The notes beneath the pieces were generated by a model, which was not told the origin of the DNA, did no database searches, and was given only the letters and a program-made list of their open reading frames with translations. From NCBI GenBank assembly GCA_049487715.1, contig CP150557.1:186001-250000 (forward strand): a stretch of 64,000 nucleotides of DNA. The letters run 5' to 3'. Of this stretch, positions 26,211 through 35,774 are shown piece by piece. Numbering within the stretch: the stretch's first letter is position 1; each line of letters opens with the position of its first letter. Source of the DNA: Pycnococcus provasolii (taxonomy: Eukaryota; Chlorophyta; Pseudoscourfieldiophyceae; Pseudoscourfieldiales). Both the position numbers and the translations under genes were made by a program.

Positions 26211-27890
26211 ATGGGAAAAGGTGCGGAAGCGGAGTGGGCTTTGAAACCTACGAATGTCATCCCAAGAGGAAAGCCCTTCCTAGTCTGCGTGCTCGACGGA
26301 TGGGGTGAAAATAAAATCAAAGACGAATATAACGCTGTCAGCAGCACGCCCACGCCGTGCTACGACGCACTTAGCGCTGTGCAGGGACGATTCCGTACAG
26401 TCAAGGCACACGGACCCGCCGTCGGCCTGCCGACGTGGGACGACATGGGCAACTCGGAGGTGGGACACAACGCGCTCGGCAGCGGGCAGCTCATCGACCA
26501 GGGGGCGCGACTCGTTGACAGGGCGATCGAAACGGAGGCGATGTTCGAGGGTGACGGATTCAAGCACATCGCACAGGCGTTCGACGCCAACACGCTGCAC
26601 GTCATCACGCTGCTCTCCGACGGAGGTGTGCACAGCCGCCTCAACCAGTCGCAGGCGCTCATGCTCGGCGCGGCGAAGCGCGGTGCCAAGAAGATTCGCC
26701 TGCACGTGCTCCTCGACGGACGCGACGTCCCGGACGGAACGAGCATCAACTTCCTCGAGGAGGCGAACAAGACGATGGAGGAACTCAAGGCTATGGGATG
26801 CGACGCGTGCATCGCCTCCGGAGGTGGGCGCATGCACATCACGATGGACCGATACGAGGCGGAGTGGGAGATGGTGAAGCGCGGATACGAGACTCACATC
26901 CTCGGCAAGGCGCCCAACACGTTCACCGACGCGGTCGAGGGTGTGAAAACGCTGCGATCGCAGCAAGACCCGAAGCCCGACGACCAGTACGTTCCCGCGT
27001 TCGTGATTGTCGACGGCGAGGGCGCTCCCGTGGGCAAGGTGGTTGACGGCGACGCCGTCGTGCTCGCCAACTTCCGCGCCGACCGCATGTGTGAGATGTC
27101 GAAGGCGCTCGAGTACGAGGACTTCTCGAGCTTCGAGCGCGAGGAGTGGCCGAAGATGCACTTCGCCGGACTGATGCAGTATGACGGCGATCTCGGCCTG
27201 CCGAAGAAGACTCTCGTCGACGCGCCAAGCATCCAGCGAACGTGTAGCGAGTTCCTCGCGAAAAATGGCCTGCGAACGTTCGCATGCTCGGAGACGCAGA
27301 AGTTTGGACACGTCACCTTCTTCTGGAACGGCAACAGAAGCGGGTACTTCGACGAGAAGCTCGAGACGTACGTCGAGATTCCGTCGGACGTGGGCATCAC
27401 CTTCGACGTGGCGCCGAACATGAAGGCGGAGGAGATCTGCGCGGCGGGCGTCGAGGCATTGAAGAGCGGAAAGTTTGATCACGTTCGCATCAACTTCGCC
27501 AACCCTGATATGGTGGGGCACACGGGCAACCTCGAGGCGACGAAGCAGGCGGTCGCACTTTGCGACGCCAAGGTCCAGGAGCTCGTCGACACCGTGAATG
27601 AGCTTGGTGGCATTTACCTCATCACCGCGGACCACGGCAACGCGGACGACATGGTGCAGCGAAATAAGAAAACGAAGGAACCTGCAAAGAACCCGGAGAC
27701 GGGTGAGAACCTCGCGCTGACAAGCCACACGCTCGCGCCCGTGCCCGTGCTCATTGGCGGAAGTGGTCTCCCTGAGGGAATCAAGTTCAAGGAAGGCCTC
27801 GAGGATGCTGGCCTTGCGAATGTCACGGGTACCATCATGAATCTTATGGGATACGAAACGCCAGAGGGATGGGAGGAGTCTCTCATCTGA
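26211..27890 (+). CDS. PGAM-I (gpmI-like): 2,3-bisphosphoglycerate-independent phosphoglycerate mutase
   Basis: The enzyme interconverts 3- and 2-phosphoglycerate in glycolysis using two metal ions and a phosphoserine intermediate. The 559 residues are the plant/algal iPGM length. DGWG (Asp29) binds metal. Ser82 in GNSEVGHNALG is the phosphorylated nucleophile. Then come LLSDGGVHSR, LHVLLDGRDVPDGT, FRADRM, FAN-PDMVGHTGN and the closing metal-binding TADHGNADDM. There is no plastid leader beyond the first 15 residues, so the cytosol is likely. The ATG at 26211 sits within a CT-rich leader. The gene is convergent with the CDPK, 161 bp away. Confidence 0.96.
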   Translation: MGKGAEAEWALKPTNVIPRGKPFLVCVLDGWGENKIKDEYNAVSSTPTPCYDALSAVQGRFRTVKAHGPAVGLPTWDDMGNSEVGHNALGSGQLIDQGARLVDRAIETEAMFEGDGFKHIAQAFDANTLHVITLLSDGGVHSRLNQSQALMLGAAKRGAKKIRLHVLLDGRDVPDGTSINFLEEANKTMEELKAMGCDACIASGGGRMHITMDRYEAEWEMVKRGYETHILGKAPNTFTDAVEGVKTLRSQQDPKPDDQYVPAFVIVDGEGAPVGKVVDGDAVVLANFRADRMCEMSKALEYEDFSSFEREEWPKMHFAGLMQYDGDLGLPKKTLVDAPSIQRTCSEFLAKNGLRTFACSETQKFGHVTFFWNGNRSGYFDEKLETYVEIPSDVGITFDVAPNMKAEEICAAGVEALKSGKFDHVRINFANPDMVGHTGNLEATKQAVALCDAKVQELVDTVNELGGIYLITADHGNADDMVQRNKKTKEPAKNPETGENLALTSHTLAPVPVLIGGSGLPEGIKFKEGLEDAGLANVTGTIMNLMGYETPEGWEESLI

Positions 27891-28051
27891 TGAATTTTCT
27901 ATGTGCTGCTGGCACTCTGTTTTTGTGCTTTGCTCAAAAAATCAGTTTGAAAAAAAAAGTTGTTCTACAACAGTAACAGTGAAGTTTTTTCTTTTGTGCC
28001 TCAAAATTCAAAGGACAACAACAGTAAGACAAACACATGTTCTTCATCCAT

Positions 28052-29610
28052 TCACATGGGTGCCTCGGAAACGGGCACTGTGGAAGCGTCGGAAACGTTC
28101 AATCTTGTTGCACGTCCGGTGAGATGATGGAAGAGCTGAGGGTCGCGCACTAGCGCTGTTCTGAACTCGTCGAATGTGATTTTTTCGTCGCCGTTCGCAT
28201 CGATGCGCTCGAAAACGTCAGCCATCATCTCTGCGCGCATCATCTCGTTGATTGGCTCGCCGGATATACTCTGCTGAGCGCTGAGCGCATTGAGCATGTT
28301 GGCAAACTCGTACCTCGAAATGTCTCCCGAGTCGTCGATGTCGTAGATGCGGAAGAAGCGCTGAAGGTTCTCGGGCGTGGGCACCGGCTGGCGAAGGTTC
28401 GTAAGTCCGACGACGAGTTCGCGGAAGTCGACGACGCCGTCGCCATCCTCGTCGAAGAGTCTAAACAGCTTCGGGCACGCGTCGGCGGGAATCTGCAGGC
28501 ACTTCTCCATCACCACCGCAAACTGCGCCTTGTCCACGGTGCACCCGCGGTGACCAGCCACTTGCCTGAAGGTTCCCACGAGCGTGTCAAGCTCCTCCTG
28601 CGTGAGACTTGTCGTGCCGAGCGACTTGAGCACCTCCGAGACGCTGCGATGCAGCCGCGGGTTGGATCCAAGCAGGCATGCGTATGCCACCGCGCGAAAC
28701 TTGCGCCTTGCGTTCGTTCGCTTGAGTGCCGCCATCGCGACGTCGGGCAACTGCTCGGACGGCGCGTGCATGAGCCAAGGGTGTGATAGCACGTCGTCAG
28801 CGGATATGCGCTCACTTGGGTTGAGGACAAGAAGTTTCTTGATGAGGTCCTTGGCATACGACGAGATGGAATTCCACTCGCGCTTGGGGAAGTCGAACCT
28901 TCCGCTCATGATGGCTGCGCACTTTGCCTGCGTGTCGCCGTAGAATGGAGGGTATCCGCATAGCAGGATGTAAAGGATGACACCAAGGCTCCACGTGTCC
29001 GCCGCCTTGCTGAAGGTTCGTGTTATGAGTACCTCCGGCGCGATGTAGTCTAGCGAGCCGAACAGCTGCGTGGACATCGGGTCGTCTGTGCCGGCGACGT
29101 GCGATAGGCCGAAGTCCATTATTCTCAGCGTCGCGTCGTCCTCGTGTGTGTCGTACAGCAGGTTCTCAGGCTTCATGTCTCTATGCAAGATTTGGCACTC
29201 GTGAAGCACGGAAAGACCGCATGCAATTTGCTGCACGACGCGAGCGGCGTCGTCTTCTGAGAATTTTCCCTTTCCAATGATCCGGTCGAAAAGCTCACCT
29301 CCCTCGCACAGGTCGACGACTAGGTGCACGTAGTCCGGCTCGTCGAAGACGTCGAGGAGGCTGAGCACGTTGGGATGTCGTTTTGGCGTGTGTATGCGCT
29401 CTTCAATGAGCGCCATGACGTTGATTTCGTTGCGCAGTAGCTCGAGCGTATCCCCGACACCGTGCGCCCCTCTTTTGTCAAGTGTTTTGACGGCGACGGC
29501 GACTCCGTCTTCTTTCCTGACAGCTTTCCTGACGACGGAGAATCCGCCCGTTCCAAGCTGTTCCATGAGTTGGTATGCCGAGGCTAGGGACCGTGCGTGT
29601 ACCGACGCGC

Positions 29611-29643
<33 letters not shown>

Positions 29644-29785
29644 CTTCCACCACCACCATGGGGGAAACATCCATGTCCGAACCTGCTGCCATGGAACCAG
29701 CCCCATTCGCAACCACCCCCTCCATCCCATCAGATGTGTCCCAGAGACGTGACGACGTCGCACGAGCCAACGCGCCGACGTTCAT
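28052..29785 (-). CDS. Calcium-dependent protein kinase (CDPK)
   Basis: The 577-residue protein has a variable N-terminus with a 10-Asn run encoded by AAC repeats (about 49-58). The kinase domain has GTGGFS at 78-83, Lys100, HRDMKPEN at 201-208, DFG at 224-226 and APE at 249-251. The junction domain and a calmodulin-like domain follow. Three EF-hand loops are canonical: DEDGDGVVDFRE (445-456), DIDDSGDISRYE (482-493) and DANGDEKITFDE (529-540). The first of the usual four is degenerate (around GCTVDKAQF). I start at ATG 29785 because the upstream extension is low-complexity. The N-terminus MNVGALA has no Gly2, so it lacks the myristoylation found in many plant CDPKs. Confidence 0.93.
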
Positions 29786-30273
29786 CGCGATGAAATGAAA
29801 AGATGATTGGGCGTATATACAATACCCACTGACACACACACACACACGTGGTCCCAAAGGCCAAAGGAGGAGGTGGACTGGACTGACGGACACCCTATCG
29901 TAGTGGTACTTCCAACCCGAGCGTTGCGTTGCGTTGCGTTGAGAAGTTGCGTTGGGGGAAAAAAGTCAAGACGTTTTTGCCGCCCTTCCTCCCCGACCTT
30001 CTGCCCCGACCAGGGGGGGCCCATCATCAGCCATCCGGATTCAGGGGGGACTTTTAGTCTACGTAGTCTATTATGGGGATATCACGCCAATCATCCACAC
30101 GCGTCACGTAATCCTCCCCCTGATCACCTGATGAAACCCCATTCGGCGATTCGGGGTTAGGGTTAGGGTTAGGGTTAGGGTTACTTTTGTTGTTTGTTCT
30201 GTGGCCCTTCCCAACTCAGCAAGCCTTCGTCGTGCCCATGTGCTCGTCACATGTGACCTCCGTTTAACTAACG
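29786..30273. promoter_or_regulatory. Divergent promoter region CDPK / PYROXD1 with (TTAGGG)4
   Basis: Four perfect TTAGGG units plus TTA occupy 30157-30183, about 90 bp before the PYROXD1 ATG. A (CA)n tract near 29834-29849 and a (CGTTG)n tract near 29922-29940 lie on the CDPK side. No gene is seen. Confidence 0.75.
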
Positions 30274-31911
30274 ATGACGCCTTCTCGCTTTCACGTGTGC
30301 GTCGTCGGAGGGGGAGTCGCCGCCGTCTCAGCCGTGCGCGCTATCACGGCAACGTGGGACGGAAAAAGTACGGCATCGAAAACATCGATTCTCGTCACCA
30401 TCATATCGACGTCGCCCAACCTCGTCGAGGCTGTCGAAGAGCACCACCAACGCCACGACGACGACGGCGACGATGACGCGAGCAAGCATGTTTCCAAGGC
30501 GTCAACAGGCCGTACAGGAATGCTCGCGCAACTTCACGTCCAGAACGTCAAGGACATTGCCTCAATCACAGCAAACCACGACGTGCAAGTCAACGTCAAG
30601 TGCGCGAGTGTTCACACGTGCACGCTTGAAGGGAACGAACACGTGTACCGCCTGACGCTCGACGACGCAAGTATAATAGACGCGCACGCAGTCATCGCGT
30701 GCTCGGGAGCGCGTGCCGTCGTGCCCACGAAGCATGATACAGCTGGCGTCTCCGTGCGAGATGCCGCGGACGTTCAGCGCCTCATTGGCGAACTGCACGG
30801 CGCAAGGCGGGTCGCCGTCGTGGGGAACGGAGCCATCGCTCTCGAGATGTGCCACCACGTTCTCGAGAAGACCGACGCGGAAGTCGCGTGGTGCTGCCGC
30901 GATGCCACGCCTGGAGACGCTTACTTTGACGTCGACGCGAGCAACTTTGTGCTCTCGAGGCTGCTGCGCGACGACAACGCGACGAAGCGGCCGCGCACAA
31001 GCCGCACGTCGTCGGCGAGAACGGAAGTCTCGTCCAAAACCACCGGGCTTTCGGCGGGACCGAATTGGCTTGCTCAGCTTGACGCCGCCGTCGCGGAGCG
31101 AGAACATACACCGACGCCCGCAAATCGCAGGCGCGAAAGGCTTAAGCTGTACCCGAACGTGCTCGCAGACGAAAGCTTGCCGGCGGAGATGCTCCCGCCC
31201 ATGGCTCGCTTGGCGACGCAGCCGTACAGATACGGCGTGCATCTATCGCCGCCAGACGAGTGGATTGGCGCGGACACGGTGATCGTATGCTGTGGTGTCT
31301 CACCTGCAACCGGTTGGGTGGCATCCAAAGCAGCACGTGCGGCAGATGGTGGCCTTCTCGTGGACGCGCACATGAGATGCGCAAACATGCCAATGCTGTA
31401 CGCGGCTGGCGACACGGCGAGGATGCCATACGACGAAGAAAGACCTCACTTCTTCCAGCAGCGAACGTGGGCGCAGGCGAGACTTACCGGCTGGACTGCT
31501 GGCCTCACGTGCGTGCGTGACCTCGCACGCTGGATGTCAAATGCACCGCCACCCTCGCCTCCCGCCGCCGTGGACGAGGAGGTACACGTCCCCGTAGGCC
31601 TTGAGCTATTCGTTCACACCACCTCATTCGCCGGTCAACCTGTTGTGATGCTTGGACGACATGACGGACGCCATCTTGATCGCTGTGACACGGACTCGTT
31701 ACAGACGCTTGTCTCCGAACAGCACGATCCACCTCGATTCGTGCGCGCGACGTTGCACGACGGCAAGCTCATTGGCGCGTGCTTGATTGGCATGGAAGCG
31801 GTTAGCCTCGCCGAAACATTCGAGAATCTGATTCTAAGCGAACTCAACGTCGGTCACGTCGGCGCAGCGCTCGTAGACGGAAGCGAAGATATCGAAGACT
31901 ACTTCGATTGA
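30274..31911 (+). CDS. PYROXD1: Pyridine nucleotide-disulfide oxidoreductase domain protein 1
   Basis: This is a FAD/NAD(P)-binding class I flavoprotein. GGGVAA at 12-17 binds FAD, GNGAIALE in mid-protein is the NAD(P) site, and YAAGDTARM is the second FAD motif. HFFQQRTWAQAR and the C-terminal LAETFENLILSELN, ending in IEDYFD, closely follow PYROXD1. No redox-active Cys pair is present, as in the family. Human PYROXD1 guards the tRNA ligase complex against oxidation by a bound-FAD mechanism; whether this algal protein does the same is inference. There is an insert of about 40 residues (around 230-275) rich in Arg, Ser and Thr. The ATG is at 30274, and the gene is convergent with the ICMT-like gene. 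Confidence 0.9.
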   Translation: MTPSRFHVCVVGGGVAAVSAVRAITATWDGKSTASKTSILVTIISTSPNLVEAVEEHHQRHDDDGDDDASKHVSKASTGRTGMLAQLHVQNVKDIASITANHDVQVNVKCASVHTCTLEGNEHVYRLTLDDASIIDAHAVIACSGARAVVPTKHDTAGVSVRDAADVQRLIGELHGARRVAVVGNGAIALEMCHHVLEKTDAEVAWCCRDATPGDAYFDVDASNFVLSRLLRDDNATKRPRTSRTSSARTEVSSKTTGLSAGPNWLAQLDAAVAEREHTPTPANRRRERLKLYPNVLADESLPAEMLPPMARLATQPYRYGVHLSPPDEWIGADTVIVCCGVSPATGWVASKAARAADGGLLVDAHMRCANMPMLYAAGDTARMPYDEERPHFFQQRTWAQARLTGWTAGLTCVRDLARWMSNAPPPSPPAAVDEEVHVPVGLELFVHTTSFAGQPVVMLGRHDGRHLDRCDTDSLQTLVSEQHDPPRFVRATLHDGKLIGACLIGMEAVSLAETFENLILSELNVGHVGAALVDGSEDIEDYFD

Positions 31912-31990
31912 CGTGTGACAATAAAGTGTATTGTATTGTTCTGTTTCAAAGCAAAATTCCATTATTTTTCTAAATTGCTTTGAAAGGTCG

Positions 31991-32665
31991 TCACCACACA
32001 CCTGGGATGAGCTTCTTCGTGACGCGCGTGGTATAGTTGGCATAGCCTTGAAGGTGCTTCTTTAGCATGCGATCTTCTGCTTCGGTCCGAGCAAAAAGAG
32101 CGAATATGGTAAAGCAGCTCGCGAACAATGCATGCCATGACCCGATTATTAACGCCGTGCCAGTGAATACCAGAGCGAATCCAACGTATCCAGGATGTCG
32201 AACAATTGCATAAAGTCCGGTATCGATGACTTCGTGTTTGCGATCATTTTGGATTCTCACAGTCTTTTCGAAGAACTTGTTGACAGCCATCGCCTCGACG
32301 CTGATGCAAAATCCGACGATGAGTGAAGCAGCGCCGAACGGCAGAGACCACGACGAAATGGTCACGCCTTCCTTCGAAGCTAGCCAAAATATCATCACGT
32401 AGGAGATAAAAAAGATGGCTAGAAAGATCACGTCCCATGATTGCATCTCCTTGATCTTCATCGGGCGGAGACGCGCCTCAATTACAGCCGGATTTTTCTT
32501 GATGAGGTAAAAGAAGGCTGTCGACGACGATGCGAACATCAATGTAACCAGTACGATGGATCGTAGAGAGCATTTGAACGTGTACAGGACGGCGACGCTA
32601 AACAAGGCGTGATAGGCAATGAGTGTACGAGACGCAGAAGCAGCATGTGACAACGACGACGACAT
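31991..32665 (-). CDS. ICMT/PEMT-like membrane methyltransferase, bacterial-type
   Basis: This is a 224-residue polytopic protein. Its C-terminal half has the isoprenylcysteine carboxyl methyltransferase-family core: DTGLYAIVRHPGYVGF, then ARTEAEDRMLKKHLQGYANY and a closing RVTKKLIPGVW. It most resembles the small bacterial 'isoprenylcysteine methyltransferase family' proteins of unknown substrate rather than eukaryotic ICMT (no CAAX-methylation-specific features visible). The gene is visibly AT-richer than its neighbours, with A/T in many third positions, so transfer from a bacterium is possible. The ATG at 32665 is chosen over an upstream TTG. The substrate is unknown. Confidence 0.78.
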   Translation of the reverse strand: MSSSLSHAASASRTLIAYHALFSVAVLYTFKCSLRSIVLVTLMFASSSTAFFYLIKKNPAVIEARLRPMKIKEMQSWDVIFLAIFFISYVMIFWLASKEGVTISSWSLPFGAASLIVGFCISVEAMAVNKFFEKTVRIQNDRKHEVIDTGLYAIVRHPGYVGFALVFTGTALIIGSWHALFASCFTIFALFARTEAEDRMLKKHLQGYANYTTRVTKKLIPGVW

Positions 32666-32920
32666 AGCGAAGAGAATCAAGACAAAGACAGTGCTACTGT
32701 GCAGACTCAAATCCAGAATTGCCCCGCCCGGCTAGGGGATCCGTCGTAGAAGCATTTCTTTTTAAAAAGTCCAAAATCCAAGCGTCTCTTGGGGATCCCG
32801 GTCGGGCACTGCAAAATCGAGGAATGGCATGCTCGCGCACGGTCAACTTCCGCAGGGCACAACTCGTGTGTGTACTGTACTTGTGTATGGATGTAACTCA
32901 TATATCATGTAATTGTTTAC

Positions 32921-33463
32921 ATGTCGCGCTACCGCATAGGATGGTATACGAAAACCATGGCCGCTCTCTCCGCCTCTGAGTGGACTACCCTCGACCAGTG
33001 TTGGGAAGTAATGGTTGTTGGGAAACCGAGCAACAAGGAGCAATTACGCCGAGGCCTCGACCTGTTGGTACGCGATGGATATGTTGTCGTGGGCGCCGTC
33101 CGAACGAGAAAGAGTTCCCTCAGGCATATGCCTTGACGCCCGGTCCGCAAAAACCACCACCACCAGTGAGTGTCGTGCACAATGCAAGGATTGTGGCGGT
33201 AGCGCAATCTGCCCTCACCAACGTCGGCGTGAGAGATGCAATTGATGCGTCAAGCAGCAATCGCGCACGACGTCTTTTGCGACCTGGAGCTGCGAGGAAC
33301 AAAGTGCATGCGCAATTTTGTGAGGCGAGAAGAGCCTGCAAAGGACCTCACGGACCCTCAAGTGCTCGAGGAGGAGGAGGAGCGCCTCGCCAACATCGAC
33401 GCGCAACAAAAGAAGAAGCCGATTGTCATGAATCCAACATTCTTGCAAGCGAATCATGCGTAG
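32921..33463 (+). pseudogene. Broken coding fragments including one Cys-rich CxxCGG unit
   Basis: Three consecutive coding-like pieces lie in different frames. Piece one (ATG 32921 or 32957) encodes MAALSASEWTTLDQCWEV and a charged helix, and stops at 33136. Piece two (about 33160-33245) encodes SECRAQCKDCGGSAICPH and RRRERCN, a unit like the CKxCGGxxICxHxRxRxxC tandem repeats seen in algal and oomycete proteins of unknown function. It stops at a TGA just where the next repeat's Cys pair (TGC AAT TGA TGC) would continue. Piece three (33236-33463) encodes CDLELRGTKCMRNF and an acidic helix. Introns could join some pieces (a GTGAGT donor at about 33173), but a decayed gene is my preferred reading. 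Confidence 0.4.
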
Positions 33464-33955
33464 CGATGGGAAGTGTCGCATGCAAGCAATAAAAAACCTC
33501 CAAGGCATCACGACGGGCTTTTCTGGCTACTTCGCGATCCTTGCAAAACTTACGAATCATATCCAAGCGAATTGTGTCGCAGAAATTCCGAATTCGCAAT
33601 TCGCAAAGTATTTATAGAGGCCACGCCCTAGATGGACGTGGCGCTTTCCACCAAATAAATCGATCCGTAACATGGACGTCGCCCTCAGTCTCCTATTACC
33701 GAAATCGAGCTGTGGGAGAGCAGTGAAGGTTTCTCTTACCGTGCTGGACAATCCAAGGGCGTGCAGCATATGGGCCCACAACACCTCGAGTTGCGCCCAG
33801 ATAGCTAAACAATGCGAAAATGGCCATGGTGGACGAATGTAGATATAATAATCGTCAGCTTTGAAACAACAAGGTTACCCAAAGAACCCACCATTCCCCC
33901 TGAATGCGTTGTTCCTCCGTCTCGTCTTCACAAGCCGGTCTTCGCAAGCGCGCAA
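33464..33955. other. Intergenic region, no gene seen
   Basis: About 490 bp, AT-richer than its surroundings. Short frames on both strands have no coding look. It is the 3' side of the coiled-coil gene that follows on the other strand. Confidence 0.5.
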
Positions 33956-35140
33956 CTAAAACTTCGGCGGAGGGTGCTGCTTTAGCCATGACGTGATGTC
34001 CGCCATTTCCTTCTTCACCGAGTCTACTGCCACCTTCTCCGCGCTCTTAACTTTCCGTGATGGCTTGACCACACTGTCGCGTGCCATCCTTCGAAGCATC
34101 TTCGATGCCGACACGGCGGCGCGCTCCGCCGAGCGCCTCCGCAAATCTGCTGCGGTCGCCTCCGCCTGAGCTGCAAGCAGGGAGTCCGTAATGTCGGAGG
34201 TTGGTGCCGAGAACGGCACGAGAGCGCCTACGCTCGAGTACGCTGTATGTGCGCGAGCTCTGCGGCGAGCAGCGTCCTTCGAGCGGGCGGCGCGCTCTGA
34301 CGCGAAGCTGGTACTCAGCGCGAGCGAGGTGAACGCGGAAGCCGCCTCCGTCGGGTCACAGATAGCCTCGCTCTCGTCATTGGGAAGGCCACTTGCCGCG
34401 CTTGCCGCTAGAGCGTTGGCTGCTCCCTGGAAGCTTGGTGTGACTGGCGCGCGCTCTAGCGCCAACTCCACCTCCTCCATAAGTTCGTTAAACCCGCGCA
34501 GCAGGCTCGCCTCACTCGACGCGTCGGATAGTCGGCCTCTCAGCGCCCTGTCCGCCTCCTCGACGCGAGCAAGTCCATCCGCAGACGTGCGGCTGAGTCT
34601 TGCGAGCGGTTCTGCGGCGCGTCGATACGAAGCCTCGATGTCAGTCCTCGCCTCGTCGGCGCGTCGCTCCAACTCCGCGAGCAGTGCCGTCTTGTGCGCC
34701 TCGAGGTTCTCGAGCGCGGCACGCCGGCGCCTTGAGAGCTCCTCGGCAACCTGCGTGCACTCGCGCACAGAGCGTCCGTGCGCGCGCTTCGCCTGTTCGA
34801 GCCTCTTAAGTCCTCGCACGGCGACGGCATGTCGGCGCTGGTAGAGGTCATGCACGTGCGCGGCGACGCTCGGTTCGTCGAGGATGGCCTCGAGGTCCGA
34901 CCTCGGCGCATCTCTGGCAAGCAAACTAGGCACCTCTGAGGTGGGCGCCGGCGTGCGGAAGTCGTCCCCTGCCGCGTCGACCGCGTGAGCGTGAGCGAGT
35001 GCTCCACCCACCGCACCCTCGTCGTCCGTCGACACAGCGGCCGCCGCCTCGGCCGCGAGCCTCGCCGCCTCGGCCGCCTCCTGCGACGACCTCGACGCTT
35101 CCATCCACGCAGCTGCTCTTACCGCAGGCGAAGAGCTCAT
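33956..35140 (-). CDS. Ala/Arg/Glu-rich coiled-coil protein, unknown function
   Basis: I do not recognise a family. The 394-residue protein has an Ala-rich N-terminus (MSSSPAVRAAAWMEASRSS), a long charged helix with heptad-like Leu/Ala spacing from about residue 85 to 230 (KRLEQAKRAHGRSVRE, LENLEAHKTALLAELE), a Ser/Ala-rich middle, and a basic C-terminus (KPSRKVKSAEKVAV) ending ITSWLKQHPPPKF. No signal peptide or membrane segment is seen. The ATG at 35140 marks where codon use becomes coding-like; the upstream extension to 35518 is untypical. A structural or cytoskeletal role is possible but unsupported. Confidence 0.65.
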   Translation of the reverse strand: MSSSPAVRAAAWMEASRSSQEAAEAARLAAEAAAAVSTDDEGAVGGALAHAHAVDAAGDDFRTPAPTSEVPSLLARDAPRSDLEAILDEPSVAAHVHDLYQRRHAVAVRGLKRLEQAKRAHGRSVRECTQVAEELSRRRRAALENLEAHKTALLAELERRADEARTDIEASYRRAAEPLARLSRTSADGLARVEEADRALRGRLSDASSEASLLRGFNELMEEVELALERAPVTPSFQGAANALAASAASGLPNDESEAICDPTEAASAFTSLALSTSFASERAARSKDAARRRARAHTAYSSVGALVPFSAPTSDITDSLLAAQAEATAADLRRRSAERAAVSASKMLRRMARDSVVKPSRKVKSAEKVAVDSVKKEMADITSWLKQHPPPKF

Positions 35141-35774
35141 GTTGGTTGGATTGCAATCACGCCAGCGTCGCGTACGTGTGATGATGGGTCGTGTCGTGTC
35201 GTGCCGGAGCTGTATCGGTGCGTGTATTTGGTATGTAAAAGAACTACAGTATCGTATCGTGAGGGTGTGAGCGAGCTGTCGGGAGCTGTCGAGCTGTCTG
35301 TCAGCGGGACCCAGCCGACTCGAAACGGGTCCCAAGAGGTGGTCGGTCCCAAGTCGCAACCCAGATGCGAGACGACGAAGGAAGGGAAGGGCTTTCACGT
35401 GTCGCTCCCCACTCATCTGACTAGAAGGAGTCCGATCGAACGAAACGAAACGAAAGCGAAAGCATCGAGGGGAGCGATGGGATGACCACTCACCTGACCA
35501 GTGACCACTCACTACCACCCTAAACTTTGCACTGCATCATGGGTCGACCCGTCACGTCACCCGTGATCACAGCTCTCGCACGGGTCCCCACACGCGCTGC
35601 CTTTACCAATATCAGGTCTCTACTTTGTGCTGTAGTTCCTATCCCCCATACCGGATGGTATGTACATATATTCCAGGACCCACGTTGGTTTTACACCGAA
35701 CTTGTCACGTCCGTCACGTCGCGCGCCACAAGCAAATATGTCTTCCTTTAAGTTTTTTTTTAATGGTTCTAGTT
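35141..35774. other. Intergenic region between two - strand genes
   Basis: It holds the promoter side of the coiled-coil gene and the 3' side of the transhydrogenase-like gene. There is a GAGCTGTC repeat near 35271-35300, a GAAACGAAAC repeat near 35439-35460, and a single CCCTAAA at 35518-35524. No gene is seen. Confidence 0.55.

Noticed and set aside
26280-27728. 482-codon antisense frame over phosphoglycerate mutase
   Set aside because: The + strand encodes an unmistakable iPGM; the antisense text is a Val/Arg/His-rich shadow.
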